Positions 33,367-44,400 of a stretch of DNA of 64,000 nucleotides are shown one piece after another. Position 1 is the first letter of the stretch. Every line of letters starts with the position of its first letter. The position numbers and the translations under genes are program-made. Origin of the DNA: Polycyclovorans sp964425915 (lineage in GTDB: Bacteria > Pseudomonadota > Gammaproteobacteria > Nevskiales > Nevskiaceae); assembly GCA_964425915.1 (NCBI GenBank), contig CAYROO010000001.1, positions 186,001 to 250,000 of the forward strand, read 5' to 3'. The notes below the pieces were generated by a model. The model searched no databases. It had not been told where the DNA came from and saw only the letters and a list, made by a program, of their open reading frames with translations.

Positions 33367-34863
33367 TCATTCCGAGACCCCGTGCTCAAGATAGTTTCCC
33401 ACCGCGGTCAGGACCGCCTCCCACTCCTTCGGCGCAATCGAATCGATCGGATCGTTGCCGAAGCGCACGCCGACCATCTTCAGGGACGGCGCCACGCTGA
33501 CCCGCTGGTGACCATAGCCCACCGCCGTGTAATTACCGGAATCCTCGCCGCCCCAGTGCGGCCACATATAGCCCCGCGGGCCACCGCCGTTGGCCTTGTC
33601 GTAATTATGCGAGGCCGCGACCCAGGCCTCGGGGATGATCTGCCGGCCGTCGAGGCTACGCCCGCCATTGCGGAACAGTTCACCGAAACGCAGCATGTCC
33701 CTCGGCGTGGCCATCAATCCCATCGAGGCGAAGGTATTGCCCAGACGATCGACCTGCACCAGCGCATTGTCCTGCATGCCCGCGGGCCGCCAGATCTTTT
33801 CCGACAGAATCTGCGCATAGGGCTTCTGGTAAACCCGCTCCAGCAGCCACGCCAACATCTGCGCATCCCCGCTGTTGTAACGGTAGTGATCGCCCGGAGG
33901 GGAGACGCGCGTCAGCCGCAGCAGGTAGTCGTCGCGGGTCATCCCCAACAGACCGTTGGTGTGGAAATCAACGCCCATCAGCACCAACTGCTCGGGCTGA
34001 TGCACCGGCACGTCGACCCAATAGGTGCCGGACTCCATCTGCAGCAGATCCTCGACGCTGACCCCCTCCCACACCGTGTCAGCCGCCTCGGGAATGTACT
34101 TCTTGATGGGATCGTGAATCGACGCGACCCGCCCTTCCGCCACCGCGATGCCCACCAGCGAGGTCGTCACCGACTTGGTCACCGACCACATGTGCGCCCG
34201 CGTCTGCGAGTTGAAACCGTTCTGATAGTCGTCGTAAATGAAACGGCCGTTGTGCATGAACCCAATGGCATTGGTCGTGCCGCTCTGCATGAACTGGTCG
34301 ATGGTGCGGGTTCGGCCGTTGATCTCGTAGGTCAGATGACCGAGGTCCATCCGCGTCTCGGGCAGCGCCCTGGCGGCGGGATCGGCTTCCACGACGTTGG
34401 TTGGCAGGATGACGATCACCGTCGTCGCATCCACCGGCAACAGCAGAATCGACAGCTCACGCCCCGACAGGTCCTGCAGCAACCGTACCGGTTGCCCGCC
34501 GCTCAGCAAGAGATTTGCGCGCGCCTGCAGCAAGCCCATCAGGGGGCCCACACCCGGCGTCAACTCGTCGGGCGTGGGATACAGCCGGCCGAGATGCATG
34601 GCGATGACGTCACCGAGCCCATTGGGCAAGGTCATCAGGGACGTCAGCACCTGGGCGGGATCGGTCGGCAGCGAGTACAGACCGGCCCGCTCGACCATGT
34701 GAACCAGCTCCCGGGCGAGGATCACACCCTCGTTGGGGGGATCGGAGATGCCGTCCGGCTGCGGGCCGCCAGGCTGCAGCGCATCGTCGCCACCGCTGCA
34801 AGCCGCTAGTGTCAACGCCGTGATTGCCGCGCCGATAACGCGGCGCCACGCGATGGTGTTCAT
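33367..34863 (-). CDS. Lipoprotein serine hydrolase, beta-lactamase class C / EstB-like fold
   Basis: 498-aa penicillin-binding-like hydrolase. A lipobox LAAC places Cys22 at the lipidated N-terminus. A 150-residue N-terminal extension of unknown role precedes the catalytic domain: SxxK is Ser227-Val-Thr-Lys230 (MWSVTKS) and the second motif is RYNSGD with Tyr329-Asn330. A KTG-like region is likely VGYGHQRV near the C-terminus. Members include esterases, 6-aminohexanoate hydrolases and D-aminopeptidases, so substrate is open. GGAGGGGG precedes the ATG. Flanked on both sides by the small paralogous frames. Confidence 0.82.
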   Translation of the reverse strand: MNTIAWRRVIGAAITALTLAACSGGDDALQPGGPQPDGISDPPNEGVILARELVHMVERAGLYSLPTDPAQVLTSLMTLPNGLGDVIAMHLGRLYPTPDELTPGVGPLMGLLQARANLLLSGGQPVRLLQDLSGRELSILLLPVDATTVIVILPTNVVEADPAARALPETRMDLGHLTYEINGRTRTIDQFMQSGTTNAIGFMHNGRFIYDDYQNGFNSQTRAHMWSVTKSVTTSLVGIAVAEGRVASIHDPIKKYIPEAADTVWEGVSVEDLLQMESGTYWVDVPVHQPEQLVLMGVDFHTNGLLGMTRDDYLLRLTRVSPPGDHYRYNSGDAQMLAWLLERVYQKPYAQILSEKIWRPAGMQDNALVQVDRLGNTFASMGLMATPRDMLRFGELFRNGGRSLDGRQIIPEAWVAASHNYDKANGGGPRGYMWPHWGGEDSGNYTAVGYGHQRVSVAPSLKMVGVRFGNDPIDSIAPKEWEAVLTAVGNYLEHGVSE

Positions 34864-34942
34864 GTCCCCCTCCGGTTCTTATGTCATCCGACCGCAATGC
34901 CATCGATGATGCCAGATTCGTCCGGGTACGCGGCCCGCGCCT

Positions 34943-35032
34943 TCAGGGCGCCGCCAGGCAGGCGGTGTTGGCGTCTCGATCCAACTCGTAGCCACACTCC
35001 GCGGCTGGCTGCATGGCCTCAGCCACCAGCAT
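34943..35032 (-). pseudogene. Truncated copy of the 62-aa small gene
   Basis: 29-codon frame MLVAEAMQPAAECGYELDR... beginning within the HNH stop codon (TGATG). Residues 1-19 align with the intact copy at 33126-33314 (RLMLVAEAM-AAE---EL-RD shared), and the DNA around GCATGGC-TC--CC-ACCAGCATCAGGCGG is nearly identical. It then diverges and stops early, so it looks like a decayed duplicate rather than a working gene. Confidence 0.55.
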
Positions 35033-35610
35033 CAGGCGGCCAACCCGGCCATACGGCCTTCATGACGACGGGCATAGCTGCGTAGAAAAGCCATCTGATC
35101 CGCCAGGATCCGTCGATTCTGCAGAATCAGGTACTCGGCCAGGTTGGGGGTGTAGGGGACCGCCAACAACTTCATGCCAGCTTCTTCGGGCGTGCGGTCA
35201 TCCTTGCGCTGATTGCAGTGACGACACGCCGTAACGCAGTTTTCCCAGGTACTGAGGCCGCCGCGGGAGGCCGGAATCACATGATCGCGGGTGAGCAGCC
35301 CATGCGGAAACTGCAGGCCACAGTAGAGACAGATGGCCTGGTCACGGTGAAACAGGGTGCGGTTGGTAAGCAGGGGCACGCCCTTCTCGAAGCGCTTGGA
35401 GCGGTCGGCCACCGCGATGATGCTGCCGATCTCGATCTGGGAGGTGCGCCCGGTCGCCGCGCAGATGCCACCGCGGATCAGAAAGCGCTCATCGCCCGCC
35501 TCCCAGCGCACCCGGTCGCGGGCGTAAAGGACGACAGCGGTCTGCCACCGGATCCAACCCACCGGCAGCCCGCCCGCGTCCAGCTTGAGAATGGCAGGTA
35601 TCGCGTTCAT
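35032..35610 (-). CDS. HNH endonuclease domain protein
   Basis: 192-aa protein with a zinc-type HNH nuclease fold: CLYCG, LTRDHVIPASRGG, TWENCVTACRHCNQRKDDRTP, where two CxxC pairs bind zinc and DHVIP supplies the HNH catalytic His. The group-typical MKLLAVPYTPNLAEYLIL follows. Such chromosomal HNH proteins are common and usually uncharacterised; nothing here indicates an intein, intron or phage. ATG 35610 (MNAIPAILKLDAGG) matches the usual N-terminus better than the frame start at 35661. It is upstream of, and divergent from, clpB. Confidence 0.85.
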   Translation of the reverse strand: MNAIPAILKLDAGGLPVGWIRWQTAVVLYARDRVRWEAGDERFLIRGGICAATGRTSQIEIGSIIAVADRSKRFEKGVPLLTNRTLFHRDQAICLYCGLQFPHGLLTRDHVIPASRGGLSTWENCVTACRHCNQRKDDRTPEEAGMKLLAVPYTPNLAEYLILQNRRILADQMAFLRSYARRHEGRMAGLAA

Positions 35611-35790
35611 GGCATGTCGTTCCGAAATCGGCGCCGACAGGCGGCGCGCCCTTCTTTCCACGTCATCGCACCATCATGACGTGACAAACACTTGAACGCC
35701 AGTCGTCAACGTTCCCAGGATCAAGCGCTTAAGGCGCCGGCCCTGCCCGTTCCCGTCGGTCGGCGGCCCGCGCCGAGCTGCGGCGCGCCG

Positions 35791-35820
35791 CTTGAATTCG
35801 CGCCCGCCCCCCGCATCTTA
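35791..35820 (+). promoter_or_regulatory. Candidate sigma-32 (heat-shock) promoter of clpB
   Basis: CTTGAA (35791-35796) is followed 11-12 bases later by CCCCGCATCTTA, close to the RpoH -10 pattern CCCCATnT with a two-base insertion. It lies 38 bases before the clpB ATG in an otherwise empty 247-bp divergent region. Confidence 0.55.
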
Positions 35821-35857
35821 TCCACAGACCCGATTCCCCTTTTGAGGAGCACGGACC

Positions 35858-38479
<2,622 letters not shown>

Positions 38480-38497
38480 TCACCACAACGCCACCGT

Positions 38498-38520
38498 CCG
38501 GCGGGCAAGATGCCCGCCGG
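38498..38520. terminator. Inverted repeat after clpB
   Basis: CCGGCGGGCA-AGA-TGCCCGCCGG, a perfect 10-bp stem starting 19 bases after the clpB stop. There is no U run, so termination efficiency is uncertain; it may stabilise the clpB mRNA end. Confidence 0.5.
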
Positions 38521-38652
38521 GCCGTGATCCAGCGCACGGTACACTCGGGTCGGATCATCGATGCTGCGGTTCGTAGCCCACTGGGTGCGGCCTGCAAACG
38601 CGGCTAGGATACGGCCTGGCTTCGGGCATTGGCTGCCGGCAAGGGTGGAATC

Positions 38653-39174
38653 ATGGACGTGGCGCGCGGTCGCAGAGGAACAGGCTTCACACTGATTGAA
38701 CTGCTGGTCACTATTGCAGTGGTGGCCATCCTTGTGAGCTTGGCGGTGCCGTCGTTTCGTGAAGTCATGATGCGCAATCGCGCGGCTTCGGAAGCCAACC
38801 AGGTGCTGACGCTTTTGACCCTGGCGCGCAGCGAGGCGATCAAGCGCAACACCACGGTGAGTCTCTGCCCCACGCCCAATGGCGAAAAATGTGACGGCGA
38901 TCAGTCCTGGGCAGATGGCATGATGGTATTCCTGGACCCGGACGCCAACGGAACGCGTGACAGCCTTGCCGAAACCGTCATTGAGGTCGTGCAACCACTG
39001 AGCCGGGCCAGTACCGTAAGTCCCACTGCCGGCTACAAGGCCGGCTTGACCTACGATGCGCTGGGCCGAATCGGAGAGGGCGCCGGGTCGATCAGTGTGG
39101 CCCCGCACGCAGGCGACAGCCGCTTCGACAAGAAGGTGGTCATCAACTTCGCTGGGCGGGCGCGCGTCGAATGA
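38653..39174 (+). CDS. fimU: Minor pilin FimT/FimU (GspH-like), first cluster
   Basis: Type IV prepilin-like minor pilin, 173 aa from ATG 38653 (GGGTGGA upstream). The prepilin peptidase site is G-FTLIELL, with Glu at +5, followed by the hydrophobic helix and the GspH/FimT domain (NRAASEANQVLTLLTLARSEAIKRN). FimU forms part of the pilus priming/tip complex with PilVWX and PilY1. First gene of a run of six joined mostly by ATGA overlaps; 173 bases separate it from clpB. Confidence 0.88.
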   Translation: MDVARGRRGTGFTLIELLVTIAVVAILVSLAVPSFREVMMRNRAASEANQVLTLLTLARSEAIKRNTTVSLCPTPNGEKCDGDQSWADGMMVFLDPDANGTRDSLAETVIEVVQPLSRASTVSPTAGYKAGLTYDALGRIGEGAGSISVAPHAGDSRFDKKVVINFAGRARVE

Positions 39175-39719
39175 ACATCATCTACCAACGGGGTGTGGGA
39201 CTGATCGAAGTGCTGGTGGCGCTGGTGATTCTGGCCATCGGCTTGCTCGGCATTGCCGGTCTTCAGTCAACGGCAGCACAGGCCAACTACCTGGCCTACC
39301 AGTACACCATGGCAGCGCGCCTCGCGGAGAACCTCGCGGAAAACATGCGCGCCAACCGCGTGGGTATGCTGGATAACGACTATGCGCTCGCCTTTGGTGA
39401 CGTGCCGCCGGACCCTACCCGCGACTGCGGCGCGGCCGATGCCAACTGCTCGCCAGCCGAGCTGGCCGAGTGGCAGCTGGCCGATTGGTACGCCATGCTC
39501 GCTGCCCCCGAGGAGGGCTACGAAAATGCCGCCAGCAGCCTTGAGAGCGCCCTTCCAGCCGCGCGTGCCAGTGTCACCTGCGCGGCGCCGTGTACGGCGC
39601 GTTCTCTGCGGGTCATCACCGTTTACTGGGATGCCGACCGTTCCGGCGCCAACGGCAGTGGCTGCGATCCGTCAGATCCCGACGACTTGAAGTGCCTGCG
39701 GCTGGGAGTCAACCCGTGA
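39171..39719 (+). CDS. pilV: Type IV pilus modification protein / minor pilin PilV, first cluster
   Basis: 182-aa minor pilin. The N-terminus GVGLIEVLVALVILAIGLLGIAGLQ is PilV-typical (landmarks GLIEVLVA and GLLGIAGLQ, with the prepilin Glu). MAARLAENLAENMRANRVGM is the conserved stretch after the helix. Cys-rich C-terminal part. Starts within the fimU stop (ATGA). Confidence 0.9.
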   Translation: MNIIYQRGVGLIEVLVALVILAIGLLGIAGLQSTAAQANYLAYQYTMAARLAENLAENMRANRVGMLDNDYALAFGDVPPDPTRDCGAADANCSPAELAEWQLADWYAMLAAPEEGYENAASSLESALPAARASVTCAAPCTARSLRVITVYWDADRSGANGSGCDPSDPDDLKCLRLGVNP

Positions 39720-40699
39720 AGCGCGACCAGTACGGTCTGTCTCTGATCGAACTGATGATCAGCCTGGTAATTGGGCTGATCCTGGTGCTCGGCGTAGTGC
39801 GGGTATTCAGCGCCAGCCAGCACGGCTATCGCGTTCAGGAAAGCACGGGACGGCTTCAGGAGAATGCGCGGTTTGCGATGGAGACGCTGGGCCGCGAACT
39901 GCGTCACGCCGATTTCTTCGGCGGTGCCGACCCGACCTTCATCGAACGGCATGCCAGCATCGCAACGCCGGGAACACCCTGCTCGCTGTCCTGGATGGCC
40001 GACATCAGTCGCCCCCTATTCGCCTATGCTGGTGGCGCCAGCTCGCCGCTGGCGGGCTGCACCAAGAGCGACTACGTGGCCGATACGGACGTGCTGGTGG
40101 TGCGCTACGCAGATCCTGCCGAGTACCGCACCACAGCGTACTTCACCACTGAAGACGAAGCGACGGCGCAGGAAGGTGGGCTGCTCTACCTGCGCGCGCG
40201 TATCGGCCGTGGCGGATATCTGTTCCCGTTTACCAAGGCCGTCGCGGAGGATGCCACCAAGCGCAACCCGGTAGACGCCGACGAAGCCACTGGCGTCTAC
40301 AGTTACCAGTTTGCTGCAAACGTGTTCTTCGTCCGCAATAACGGCCAGGTCCCCACCCTGTACCAGGTTCGCATGGACAAGGGCGGGGCCAGTGACGCAC
40401 AACAATTGATCGAGGGCATCGAGATGATGCGACTGATGTTTGGTGTCGACCTCGATGGCGATGCCGTGGTCGACCGTTATCTCACCATCGCCGAGATGGG
40501 GACGGAGAACTGGCCGCGTGCATTGGTGACCCGTGTAGGCTTACTGGTCAGGGGAGATGCCCTGGACAACTTCGTGGATGACAATACCTATACCTTTCCG
40601 GACGGCTTCAGCTACACGCCGCCGGCTGGTACCCAACGCTTCCAGCGGCGACTGTTCGTTCAGGACCTCCACCTTCGCAACCGGACCGATCGCTCATGA
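39716..40699 (+). CDS. pilW: Minor pilin PilW, first cluster
   Basis: 327-aa minor pilin with the large C-terminal domain typical of PilW. GTG 39716 overlaps the pilV stop (GTGA) and gives VKRDQYGLSLIELMISL, with prepilin-like G-LSLIEL; no ATG fits. Landmarks QENARFAMETLGRELRHADFFG and VGLLVRGD are family-typical. It helps assemble the tip complex that presents PilY1. Confidence 0.9.
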   Translation: MKRDQYGLSLIELMISLVIGLILVLGVVRVFSASQHGYRVQESTGRLQENARFAMETLGRELRHADFFGGADPTFIERHASIATPGTPCSLSWMADISRPLFAYAGGASSPLAGCTKSDYVADTDVLVVRYADPAEYRTTAYFTTEDEATAQEGGLLYLRARIGRGGYLFPFTKAVAEDATKRNPVDADEATGVYSYQFAANVFFVRNNGQVPTLYQVRMDKGGASDAQQLIEGIEMMRLMFGVDLDGDAVVDRYLTIAEMGTENWPRALVTRVGLLVRGDALDNFVDDNTYTFPDGFSYTPPAGTQRFQRRLFVQDLHLRNRTDRS

Positions 40700-41370
40700 G
40701 TCGCGGGACACAACAGTACCGGCAACAGGGTGGCATGGCGTTGGTGATCGCGCTCATTCTGCTGACCATCCTCACCCTCGTAGCCGTCATTGCGGTGCGC
40801 GGTTCCGGTCTGGAGGCGCAGATGGCCAGCAATAGCGTGATGCGAACCGAATCCTTCAGCGTGTCGGAGAGTACCCGCCGCAATCTCGGCGAGATCATTG
40901 ATGTCCACACCTTCACGCGGGGCTGGCCAGTGGCACTGAACGGCACCGTTCCGGATGCCGAGTTCGCCTATTCCCTGCCGGCCGGGTTGGGACTTTGCGC
41001 CGAAAGCAGCGCCTCCGATGCTTGCGCCACCCCCACGGCAAGCGACCCCCCACGCGCCTGGTACTTGGGTAACTCCGAGGCCAGTGCCGGTTTCGATCCG
41101 GATGTCCTCGACCTCGACGCCCTGCAGTCCGCCGATGCCAGCCAGCCGTTGCCGCAACGGGCACGCATCTCGGTGTTCAAGCTGGTCACCGATCTCAACC
41201 CTGGCGCCGGTGCCGCGATGGTGGCCGGTTACGAGGGTGTCGGTAAATCCGCTGCGGCCGGTGGCGGGCGTGTTTTCTACTACGCCAGCAGTACCGGACG
41301 CGACCTCTCGGACGCGCCGGAGTCCGAGACCGAAACTGGCGCCGACTATCGCCATGTCATTCGCAATTGA
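40696..41370 (+). CDS. pilX: Minor pilin PilX, first cluster
   Basis: 224-aa PilX-like protein. After QQGGMALVIALILLTILTL comes the SxExx membrane-proximal motif (VRGSGLEAQMASN), where PilX proteins have a Met-Ala-rich first helix instead of FTLIE. ATGA overlap with pilW. A 35-base gap separates it from pilY1. Confidence 0.88.
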   Translation: MSRGTQQYRQQGGMALVIALILLTILTLVAVIAVRGSGLEAQMASNSVMRTESFSVSESTRRNLGEIIDVHTFTRGWPVALNGTVPDAEFAYSLPAGLGLCAESSASDACATPTASDPPRAWYLGNSEASAGFDPDVLDLDALQSADASQPLPQRARISVFKLVTDLNPGAGAAMVAGYEGVGKSAAAGGGRVFYYASSTGRDLSDAPESETETGADYRHVIRN

Positions 41371-41405
41371 TCACGCAGGTCCCTGGCGGGCCCCGGAGTC
41401 ACGTC

Positions 41406-44400
41406 ATGTCTAGCCGTCCCTTGATGCGTCGTCTAAAGCAGACTGCCTCGGTTGCCCTTGGAGCATCGCTGCCACTGTTGGCCCAGGCCGCTGCCTTGCC
41501 GTTCATCTCCACCGACTCGATGCAGAAGTACACCGCACTGCCGGTGACCAGCGTCGACTCGGCGCAGCCGCAGGCGATGATCACCTTGTCGAAGGACCAC
41601 ACTCTGTTCCTCAAGGCCTACAACGACTACACCGACCTCGATGGGGACGGGGTGGTCGAGACCACCTACAAACACGGCTTCGATTACTACGGGTATTTCG
41701 ACAGTTACAAGTGTTACACCTACAACACCACCACCAACCGATTCGTGCCGGCCACGGCCAACGACCAGGTGATGACCGAGGCCAGCGACAGTGCCGCCAA
41801 TCTGGCGGCCAAGTACTGCGGCGGTGGCCAGTGGAGCGGCAACTTCCTCAATTGGGCGGCGATGGCGCGCATCGATGTGGTCCGCAAGATCCTGCTCGGC
41901 GGCAAACGGATGGTCGACGAGTCGATCAGCACCGGTGGCGCGCGCACCGTGCTCGAGCGTAGTTACCTCCCGAATGACGCGCACAGTTGGGCCAAGTACT
42001 ACGCCGGTTCCGATATCAAGGCGCTGACCCCCTTCGATGTCGCTGACCTCACGCTCTGCAATACCACGCTCAACCCCGGATTCAACCGGGTTTCGCAGAA
42101 CGTTGTTGACCCACCGTTGTTGCGCGTCGCACAGGGCAACTACACCCTGTGGGCGGCGAACGAGCGTTGGCAGTGCCTGTGGTCGGATGAGCAGTCCGCC
42201 AGCAACGGCAACAATGCCGCAACCTCGGGCATCGCCGCCGCCAGCAGCAACCCGGTTCGCAACACCGTCGCGCTCGGCAGTGGCGTGCGCAAGGGCGACT
42301 TTGCCGTCCAGATCGAGGTTTGCGTTGCGGGCTTTGAAGCGGGCGATCGCTGCAAAACCTATCCCGACGGCACGCCCAAGCCGATCGGCCTGATGCAGGA
42401 ATACGGCGATAGCGAGCGAATGTGGTTCGGCTTCACCGTCGGTACCTACGCCAAGAACAAGTCGGGCGGCGATGTCATGAAGCGCATCGAGCCGCTGACC
42501 GACGAGATCAATGTGAATGTCGATGGCCGCTTCATTCGTGTGGCGGGCCTCAAGCGCGCCAATGGCAGCGTCGCCAGTGACAATCCGGCACAGTCATCGG
42601 GTGTCATCAACGCGCTGTCTCTGTACCGCATCGTCGAATACAACCACAACGACGGGCTTTACAACGACTGCACCTTCCGGCTCGCCGGCTTTAACGATGG
42701 TGCCTGCGCCAACTGGGGCAACCCGTTGGCAGAAGCGTATCTACAGACCCTGCGCTGGTATGCCAACTTACAGCCCACCGGACAGTTTCGCGGGAACGAC
42801 AAGACTTATATCAGCGCGCTGAACCCGCCGCAGTCGTTCCAGCCGCCATCGGTAACCGAAGCCAATGGCAGTTGCGTGTCCTTGAACACCATCGTGTTCA
42901 ACTCCAGCACCATCTCCTACGACGGCGACCAGTTGGATGCCAACGCGTATGGCCTCGACTCCAACGGCATGGAGTGGGGCTATACCTCCAAGCAGCTCGC
43001 CGACATGGTCGGCACACTGGAAGGGATTCACGGTAACAGCTATTTCGTCGGCACCACCGGCGATACCGCGCCGGGGGACGATGGTCACCAGATCTGCACG
43101 GCGAAAAAGATCGGCAGCTTGGGCGATGTCACCGGCATCTGCCCGGAGGCGCCGCGTCTCGAAGGCACGTTCAAGATTGCCGGCATGGCTTACTACGCCT
43201 ACAACAATGACATCAACATCGATGGCAAGGTCAGTGGCGATCAGGCGCTGAAGACGTATGCCGTGCAGTTGGCATCCGCGACCCCGACGTTGCAGGTCCC
43301 GGTGCCGGGTACGCGGCGCCAGGTCACCATCCTGCCCTCCTGTCTCAATCAGGACCTCAACCCCGATACCACGGCCAACCGCAAGCTGAGCGGCGCCTGT
43401 GCCATTGTTGATTTCAAGATCGTCGAGCCGCACACGGAATCCGGCGGCATCGGCAAGGGCAAGGTCTACGTCAACTGGGAGAACGGCGAACAGGGCGGCG
43501 ATTTCGACCAGGATATGTGGGGCACGCTGAGCTACGAGATCAGCAATAACCAGATCAAGGTCACCACCGAGACCTTTGGCTACAGCGGCGGCGGCGCCCG
43601 CATGGGCTTTGGCTACATCATCTCGGGAACCACCCAGGATGGCGTTCACTACCACTCCGGCGCCGGAGGCAGCAACGGCAACGGCAGTAGCGGTGGCCGC
43701 AACAGCGGGCCCTTCTACTTCAAGAGCCCCTATGCTGGCGTGGATTGCAGCGTGCGCCGCTCCGGCAGCGGCGACAACGGCTGCCGTCTCAATGATCCGG
43801 CCACCACGCGGACCTTCACGCTCGGCAGTTCCGATGCCCAGCTGCTGAAGGATCCTCTGTGGTATGCCGCCAAGTACGGTGGATTCACCGGCAAGCATGA
43901 ATTTGGCTCCGGAACCCCCCTGCAACAGAGCCAGTGGGATGTCCTGGATGCGCGCGGCAACCCCGGGCCCGACGGCAACCCTGACAACTACTTCTTCGCA
44001 GTGGAACCGCGGCAGTTGGAAGATGCGCTGCGCCGCGTGTTCAACGAGATCATTGGCCGCACCTCCTCGGGCACCGCTGCCTCCGTGGTCGCCAATGCCC
44101 GTGAAGGTGTCGGCGCCGTGTTTCAGGCGCTGTTCGAGCCATTGCGCCAGGACAACAGCGGCCGTGAGGTCGAGTGGATCGGCACCCTGCATGCCCTGTG
44201 GATCGACGAGCTGGGACGGCTACGCGAGGACGGAAATGCCAACCGCCAACTTGATGACCTCACGGCCGATCCGGTGGTCGAGCTGTTTTTCGACGAGACC
44301 AATCCGATCGAGGAGAACCGCCGTACCCGTGTTCGACGCTTCCGTGGCGACCCGGCATCCACCACGCCGGAGCTGGACGAAATTGAACGCCTCAAAACCC

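Noticed and set aside
35032..35610. HNH gene as part of an intron, intein or restriction system
   Set aside because: No methyltransferase, integrase, intein splice motifs or phage genes nearby; it resembles stand-alone chromosomal HNH proteins.
38520..38652. Sigma-54 promoter ahead of the first minor-pilin operon
   Set aside because: GG/GC pairs such as TGGGTGCGGCCTGCAA occur but with 9-base rather than 10-base spacing, so none meets the consensus.
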